A stretch of DNA of 38,282 nt from Candidatus Helarchaeota archaeon (GTDB taxonomy: Archaea; Asgardarchaeota; Lokiarchaeia; Helarchaeales; JABXJV01), in NCBI GenBank assembly GCA_013375355.1, contig JABXJV010000360.1, positions 1 through 38,282 on the forward strand, in the 5' to 3' direction. Numbering within the stretch: position 1 is the first letter of the stretch; every line of letters begins with the position of its first letter. Under the pieces are notes generated by a model, which worked only from the letters and a program-made list of their open reading frames with translations, was not told where the DNA came from and did not search any database. Below, one piece after another: positions 33,647-38,282 of this stretch. Both the position numbers and the translations under genes were made by a program.

Positions 33647-33931
33647 TTAAGCCTTTTTGCCTTCCTTGGTCTCTTCGGTTTCCAACAAATTATCGGTGTG
33701 GAGAATTACTTTCTCACCAATGAGAACCATAAGCCGCAAAAATAAGTACCAAAATGCCAGATTGTAAAGAGGGCTAAAATCAATAATAGCACCAGCAGGT
33801 GGTAGGCTAGGAGGGAATGGAAAACTCAATACATTAAATCCTAATAAGAAAAGTAAGGTGAGTACGAAAACAAACATTATAATTCCAAAGCCGAACCATT
33901 TGAAAATTTTCCTCTTTTCGTTAACATTCAA
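33647..33931 (-). CDS. Small two-helix membrane protein
   Basis: This 94-residue protein has two hydrophobic segments (about 12-36 and 54-73) separated by a Pro-rich loop (FPFPPSLPPAGAIIDF), with charged ends that put both termini in the cytosol. The start is TTG at 33931 behind the strong ribosome site GGAGGTAG. It is the first gene of a three-gene operon ending in the TMEM62-like phosphoesterase. I recognise no family. It diverges from the MBL-fold gene across a 107-base gap. Confidence 0.68.
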   Translation of the reverse strand: MNVNEKRKIFKWFGFGIIMFVFVLTLLFLLGFNVLSFPFPPSLPPAGAIIDFSPLYNLAFWYLFLRLMVLIGEKVILHTDNLLETEETKEGKKA

Positions 33932-34038
33932 AAAATTCTACCTCCGTTATCAAAAAAGTTTTAATAAATTTATATTGATAACGTTAATAGATAAACTATT
34001 TTCTTTTTAAGATATTTCTCTTACGGAAGTGATTAGAT

Positions 34039-34911
34039 TTGCAAACAAATGAACCATTAATTTCAAAGTTAAGGCTAGATATTTTAGTTGAAAATTCCTC
34101 TTTTAAATCGAAATTTTTAGCAGAACATGGCTTATCAGTCTTAATTAATGCAGAAACCGAAGATAATAAAAAATTTTCACTATTATTCGATACAGGTTCT
34201 TCAGGAAATCCACTTCCAAATAATTTAGAAGTATTAAAAAAAGATTTATCCAATTTAGATGGAATTATATTGAGCCATGGGCACTATGATCATTCTGGTG
34301 GATTAATGCACGTTTTTAAATTAATAAATAGAAAAATTCCGTTATTTTTACATTCTGATGCATTAAATCCGAAATATTCTAAGCAAAATGGGAAAACTAG
34401 ATCAATTGGGATACCCTCTCCTATTTTAGAAAAATTAAAGGATCTTACAGATTTACAAATTAGTAAAGTTCCGCAATATATTCATCCCTCTATATTTACA
34501 TCAGGCCAAATAGAAAGAAAAACATTTGAGAAAGTTCCAGCAAGATTTCATCAAAAAGTTGATGGTAATTTAGTACATGATAATATTTTAGATGATCAAG
34601 CATTAGTTCTTAGATTAAAAACCGGTATTGTAATAATTTGTGGCTGTAGTCATTCGGGAATTATAAATACTATTAAATATGCCATCAAAATAACAGGATC
34701 GAGTAAAATTAATTTAATTCTTGGCGGATTCCATTTAATTGATGCAAAACTTAATGTAATAGAAGATACAATGAATGAACTGAAAAAATTCGATATTGAT
34801 CTAATTGGACCGAATCACTGCTCGGGTCTTTATGCAACAACATTATTAGTTAACGAATATTTAGGATACTTTCGAGAAATGCATGTGGGAGATAATATAG
34901 TTTTTGAATAA
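34039..34911 (+). CDS. MBL-fold metallohydrolase, methanopterin-pathway-like
   Basis: This 290-residue metallo-beta-lactamase-fold protein has the metal motif SHGHYDHSGG (His80, His82, Asp84, His85), a third ligand region CGCSHSGIINTI and the late GGFHLI and GPNHCSG histidines. This combination is typical of the archaeal group annotated as 7,8-dihydropterin-6-yl-methyl-4-(beta-D-ribofuranosyl)aminobenzene 5'-phosphate synthase, an enzyme name of tetrahydromethanopterin biosynthesis. Such a cofactor would serve the methyl branch feeding the CODH/ACS in this window, but the family is broad and the specific reaction is unproved. The start is TTG at 34039 with GGAAGTGA. It lies 40 bases upstream of the IFT52-like gene. 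Confidence 0.8.
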   Translation: MQTNEPLISKLRLDILVENSSFKSKFLAEHGLSVLINAETEDNKKFSLLFDTGSSGNPLPNNLEVLKKDLSNLDGIILSHGHYDHSGGLMHVFKLINRKIPLFLHSDALNPKYSKQNGKTRSIGIPSPILEKLKDLTDLQISKVPQYIHPSIFTSGQIERKTFEKVPARFHQKVDGNLVHDNILDDQALVLRLKTGIVIICGCSHSGIINTIKYAIKITGSSKINLILGGFHLIDAKLNVIEDTMNELKKFDIDLIGPNHCSGLYATTLLVNEYLGYFREMHVGDNIVFE

Positions 34912-34951
34912 GAACCTTAATAGAAATTTTCAATATTTGGGGTAGAAACCA

Positions 34952-36016
34952 TTGGGAACAAAAATTAAAGTAGCGTTCGATAGAACACATAAAGAAATTT
35001 TAAAAATTGGGAAATCAGGAGAACATGAATGGGAATCTTGGGCAAAGGCTGAAGAATTAATTCGTAAAAAAGGATTTGAAATTATAATTTTAGAAAAATC
35101 ACCTTTAAAATTTTCAGACCTTTCGCAATTTAATATTTTAATTATTGGGGCACCCCAAACTAAATTTTCAGATGATGAAATTTCTAGCATTGTGCAATTT
35201 GTTAAAAAGGGTGGAAACTTATTAACTATAAATGAACAAGGCGGTGATCTTCGAAATAACACTAATTTATCCGAAATAACGAAAAATTTTGGGATTAAAT
35301 TCAATAACGATATGGTCCATGATGAAGTTCATAATATTAAAGGCTATGCATATGGACCTGTTATTTCTGACTTTGAATATTGTTCATCTTTGACGTTTAA
35401 TATACGTGAATTCAATATTTTACTTGGTTGCTCCCTAACAGTTTCTAATGAAGCTCTAATTGTTGCGAGAAGTAGCAAGGATTCATATATCAAAGTTAAA
35501 ACTCCCTCTGGAAAATGGAAAAGGAAAGAAGGGACTTTAATGCCTGTTTTAGCTGCATACGAATCATCTGGTGAGGGAGGACGGGTCGTTGCTATTGGAG
35601 ATCCACATATTTTTTCAGATGACGATGTGGGAATGCCACTATATAATAATAGATTATTATTTAATAATATAATAGATTGGTTAAGTGAGCCATTATTAAA
35701 TGCAGAAGAGAAATTTTCGATTTTATCAAATAAGATTAATAAAATCTCTGATGATTTAGTGAGATTAAAGAAAAAAATGGGAATTATTGAAACTGGAGAT
35801 TCTGTTTATAGACCAGGTTCATATCTTCCCGATGAAATAGTAGCACGTATTGATAAATTAGAGAGCTCATTAAAGGTAACTGACAAAAAATTAGATGAAA
35901 AAAAGATTAAATACTATAAAACAAGAATACGACTCGAGATTTGGGCACTTATAATAAGTATTTTGTCTCTAATGACCGTATTTATAATTGGATTAATAGT
36001 AGGTTCAGGTCCATAA
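34952..36016 (+). CDS. IFT52 N-terminal (GIFT)-like protein with coiled coil and C-terminal membrane anchor
   Basis: This protein has 354 residues. Residues about 5-235 follow the N-terminal domain of IFT52 along its length: ILIIGAPQTKFSDDEISSI, KKGGNLLTINEQGGDLRNNT, FGIKFNNDMVHDEVHN and GGRVVAIGDPHIFSDDD correspond to IFT52 segments of the type GPREKFTAAE, GGDVFVMLGEGGE, YGIMVNNDAVVRNVYH and GGKLAVLGSCHMFSD (recalled from memory). The same fold occurs in GldG-like and DUF4350 proteins, so IFT52-like should be read as fold-level homology. Residues about 240-325 are charged helix, likely coiled coil, and 326-350 is one hydrophobic helix that would anchor the domain in the membrane. The start is TTG at 34952. 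Function unknown. Confidence 0.78.
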   Translation: MGTKIKVAFDRTHKEILKIGKSGEHEWESWAKAEELIRKKGFEIIILEKSPLKFSDLSQFNILIIGAPQTKFSDDEISSIVQFVKKGGNLLTINEQGGDLRNNTNLSEITKNFGIKFNNDMVHDEVHNIKGYAYGPVISDFEYCSSLTFNIREFNILLGCSLTVSNEALIVARSSKDSYIKVKTPSGKWKRKEGTLMPVLAAYESSGEGGRVVAIGDPHIFSDDDVGMPLYNNRLLFNNIIDWLSEPLLNAEEKFSILSNKINKISDDLVRLKKKMGIIETGDSVYRPGSYLPDEIVARIDKLESSLKVTDKKLDEKKIKYYKTRIRLEIWALIISILSLMTVFIIGLIVGSGP

Positions 36017-36031
36017 TCCAAAAAACTTCAT

Positions 36032-36847
36032 TTAATCCCTTAAATATTTCCAATTCATATATTTTCCATTATGACTTATTCCATACTCACCGTCGATTGT
36101 CAATACAATTACTCCTGCAACACTTTGCGTTTTTTCTTTAAAATAATTTATTGCACGATTAGCTGCTTCTTGAGCACTGAATCCTTGTTCTAATTGAAAA
36201 ACTGTATGTCGAGCAAGAGTTGTTCTTATGATATCTTCACCAATCCCCGTGCAAGAAACTCCTCCAATCTCATTTGCATATATCCCAGCTCCAATCATTG
36301 AACAATCTCCAATACGACCGGATAAAGCCTTGAATAATCCCCCTGTAGATGTTCCAGCAGCAAGTTTTCCATTTTGATCTAAAATAACTGCCCCAACTGT
36401 ATTACTTACGGATTGGTTAGTCTTTGATTGATTATTTGAATGTGAATTTTTTTCAGAAATCTCATGTTTTATTCCAAATTCTTTGGCATAATCTCCAATC
36501 AAACAAATAATATTAGTCATATCCATTAATTTTCTCGCAATTGAAATTGGAAGTTTAATACCAGAGACACCTGCCACTGCTCCACAACGCAAATCTGAAC
36601 TCATAATTCCAGCATCCATTCTCTGACCGCCATCACTCTGTATGACAGATCCGATACCAGCATTGAAAAGTCCAGAAGATTCCATAATGTTAATGATTTT
36701 CTCTACTACATCTAAGGCATCTTTACCCTCTCTTAACATATGAAAACCAGTTTTTGAAGCTTTATCAATTAAATCCTGACGTAATTTTTCTTTATCTTTT
36801 TTAATAACTCGAGAACCGACTCCAGTATGAAGAATTAAAGCTACCAT
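36032..36847 (-). CDS. Isoaspartyl peptidase / L-asparaginase (Ntn hydrolase)
   Basis: This 271-residue proenzyme of the plant-type asparaginase family cleaves itself to expose a catalytic Thr. The nucleophile is Thr150 in NTVGAVILD, followed by AAGTSTGG and GRIGDCSMIGAG, which bind the substrate. The N-terminal NAGIGSVIQSDGGQRMDAGIM segment is also typical. It hydrolyses beta-aspartyl dipeptides and asparagine, a protein-repair and nitrogen-recycling role. The Ser/Asn-rich stretch at about 132-148 just before the Thr is the usual flexible linker removed on maturation. It converges on the IFT52-like gene (15-base gap). Confidence 0.92.
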   Translation of the reverse strand: MVALILHTGVGSRVIKKDKEKLRQDLIDKASKTGFHMLREGKDALDVVEKIINIMESSGLFNAGIGSVIQSDGGQRMDAGIMSSDLRCGAVAGVSGIKLPISIARKLMDMTNIICLIGDYAKEFGIKHEISEKNSHSNNQSKTNQSVSNTVGAVILDQNGKLAAGTSTGGLFKALSGRIGDCSMIGAGIYANEIGGVSCTGIGEDIIRTTLARHTVFQLEQGFSAQEAANRAINYFKEKTQSVAGVIVLTIDGEYGISHNGKYMNWKYLRD

Positions 36848-36939
36848 TTTAAATCATCATGTAAAATAAACAAATTAATAAAACTAATCACGTTAGTAAA
36901 ATTTTAAATGTAATTATAGTAAAAAGATGGTAACTTTTT

Positions 36940-38282
36940 ATGAAAAATATCAAAGAAATTCTAAATCCCTTCTTTTATCCAAAAAATGTGGCGATTATTG
37001 GAGCTTCAACAAAGCCTTTTAAATTTGGTAACTGGTTCTTAAAGGCACTTATTGGATTTGGGTATAAAGGAGATATATATCCTATAAATCCTCATGGGAT
37101 TGACATATATGGTCTAAAAAGTTTTAAAAAATTGAATGATATTCCCGAACCCGTTGATCTAGTTTATATTACTGTACCTGCTAGCAAGACTCTAGACAGC
37201 TTCATTGAATGCGTTGAAGAGGGAATTAAAGCTGTGATTATTCTAACAGCTGGGTTTAAAGAAACCGGAGATCCAAATTTTATTGAAGTAGAAAATGAAC
37301 TTTCTCGCTTAGCAAAAGAATCAAAAACACGAATTATTGGTCCAAATTGTTTTGGAGTCTATTGTCCTGAAGGAGGTTTGACTCTACTTCCTGGAGAAAA
37401 TTTTTCCAAAGAAACGGGGAATGTTGCTTTACTCTCACAGTCAGGTGGGGTGGCAGTCGAATTTACCAGATTGGCTCATACTTATGGAATGAATTTTAGT
37501 AAAGTCATAAGTTATGGAAATGCTTGTGATATTTCTGCTGCAGATTTAATTAATTATTTAGCAGATGATCCTCAAACTAAAATAATCGCTGGTTATTTCG
37601 AAGGGATGAAAAATGGTGGGGAGTTTTTAAAAAGTATTAAAAATATGAGGAAACCTTTAATTTTATGGAAAGGTGGTTTAACTGAAGCTGGTTCTAGAGC
37701 TTCTTTTTCTCATACTGGATATTTAGCTAGTAAACCTGGGATTTGGGATGGCATTTTCAAACAATTTCCCAATATTATTAAAGCAGATTCTTTACAAGAA
37801 ATGTTCGATACCTTGATTGCAATGATGAAATTACCTCCACCATCGGGTAAAAATTTAGCTGTTGTTGGAGGAGGTGGAGCAATAGGTGTTGCATTATCAG
37901 ATATGGCAAACAGAATGAATTTGAACGTTCCTAAGTTAAGACCATCAGTTAAATCTGAGGTGAAAAAAAATTTACCCTTTGATGGGTCCGTTGCTGCAAA
38001 CCCTGTGGATTTAGGAAACCCAGTATATCGAACTACAACTGCATTCAAGAACATTTTACATATTTTGATAAATGATCCTACAATCAACATTATTGTAAAT
38101 GATCAGATTTCTTCACATATTGAGAAAAGTGATTTCCGTTCTTTAAAACGTATTTTAAAGAAAATAAGGCAGGAACTAAATTTCCCAATAGTTGTAGTTT
38201 TAAGACAAGTTTCGAAGAAAAAAGACGAATTAGATATGGAAGAAAAACACAGAGATGCAAGAGATTCATATTTGTCATATGA
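36940..38282 (+). CDS. NDP-forming acyl-CoA (acetyl-CoA) synthetase, 3' end outside the window
   Basis: The frame is open from ATG at 36940 to the right edge (447 complete codons), so the C-terminal part is missing. The N-terminal CoA-binding Rossmann domain (FFYPKNVAIIGASTKPFKFG), the succinyl-CoA-ligase-like segment with IGPNCFGV and LLSQSGGVAVEF, and the phosphohistidine motif SHTG with His258 are all present. This is the alpha half of ADP-forming acyl-CoA synthetase, which makes ATP from acyl-CoA. Whether the ATP-grasp half is fused or separate lies outside the window. It is divergent from the asparaginase gene (92-base gap). It fits acetate-producing or peptide/acid-using metabolism linked to CODH/ACS. 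Confidence 0.93.
   Translation, partial: MKNIKEILNPFFYPKNVAIIGASTKPFKFGNWFLKALIGFGYKGDIYPINPHGIDIYGLKSFKKLNDIPEPVDLVYITVPASKTLDSFIECVEEGIKAVIILTAGFKETGDPNFIEVENELSRLAKESKTRIIGPNCFGVYCPEGGLTLLPGENFSKETGNVALLSQSGGVAVEFTRLAHTYGMNFSKVISYGNACDISAADLINYLADDPQTKIIAGYFEGMKNGGEFLKSIKNMRKPLILWKGGLTEAGSRASFSHTGYLASKPGIWDGIFKQFPNIIKADSLQEMFDTLIAMMKLPPPSGKNLAVVGGGGAIGVALSDMANRMNLNVPKLRPSVKSEVKKNLPFDGSVAANPVDLGNPVYRTTTAFKNILHILINDPTINIIVNDQISSHIEKSDFRSLKRILKKIRQELNFPIVVVLRQVSKKKDELDMEEKHRDARDSYLSY

Noticed and set aside
1..38282. CRISPR arrays, tRNA or rRNA genes, insertion sequences
   Set aside because: No regularly spaced direct repeats, cloverleaf-like segments, rRNA-like stretches, transposase genes or terminal inverted repeats were seen; the only large repeats are the tandem seven-helix genes.

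Overview
The window looks like a piece of an Asgard archaeal genome, most like the Lokiarchaeia. The DNA is strongly AT-rich. It carries an archaeal-type five-gene CODH/ACS operon (cdhA-B-C-D-E), two Ras/Rab-like small GTPases, several longin-like domains, a homologue of eukaryotic TMEM62 and a protein resembling the N-terminal domain of the ciliary protein IFT52. Many genes start with TTG or GTG behind a clear Shine-Dalgarno sequence. This placement is inferred from gene content; no marker gene such as 16S rRNA is present.

Layout. 1-711 is the 3' end of a crotonase gene. 882-3725 is a TldD/TldE-type metalloprotease pair. 3799-4626 is a HepT/MntA-type toxin-antitoxin pair. 4813-8193 encodes a 1126-residue TPR protein ending in a longin-like domain. 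8420-14732 is a metal and metalloid block: a Cu(I) P-type ATPase with several metal-binding appendages, a convergent Lrp-type regulator with a TRASH metal-sensing domain, and a three-gene operon of a Cys-rich AbrB-like regulator, an arsenite methyltransferase and a second longin-like protein. 15068-15508 is a hotdog thioesterase.

15638-19163 is the most unusual part. Two tandem seven-helix membrane proteins each carry a cytosolic longin-like domain, and they lie next to two small GTPase genes. A DUF763 gene follows, then three tandem copies (20531-23099) of a shorter seven-helix protein of similar layout without the longin-like domain. I read this as a candidate membrane-receptor to small-GTPase signalling locus.

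23304-30893 (minus strand) is the CODH/ACS operon of the archaeal Wood-Ljungdahl pathway. Between cdhC and cdhD it contains two tiny genes that are stand-alone versions of the CdhD N-terminal domain. One of them is only 57 codons long.

31107-33931 is a translationally coupled operon of two small membrane proteins and the TMEM62-like phosphoesterase. 34039-36016 holds a metallo-beta-lactamase-fold enzyme and the IFT52-like membrane-anchored protein. 36032-36847 is an isoaspartyl peptidase/asparaginase. 36940 to the right edge is a partial NDP-forming acyl-CoA synthetase. Together with the crotonase and CODH/ACS genes this points to acetyl-CoA-centred metabolism. I saw no tRNA, rRNA, CRISPR array, transposase or integrase.
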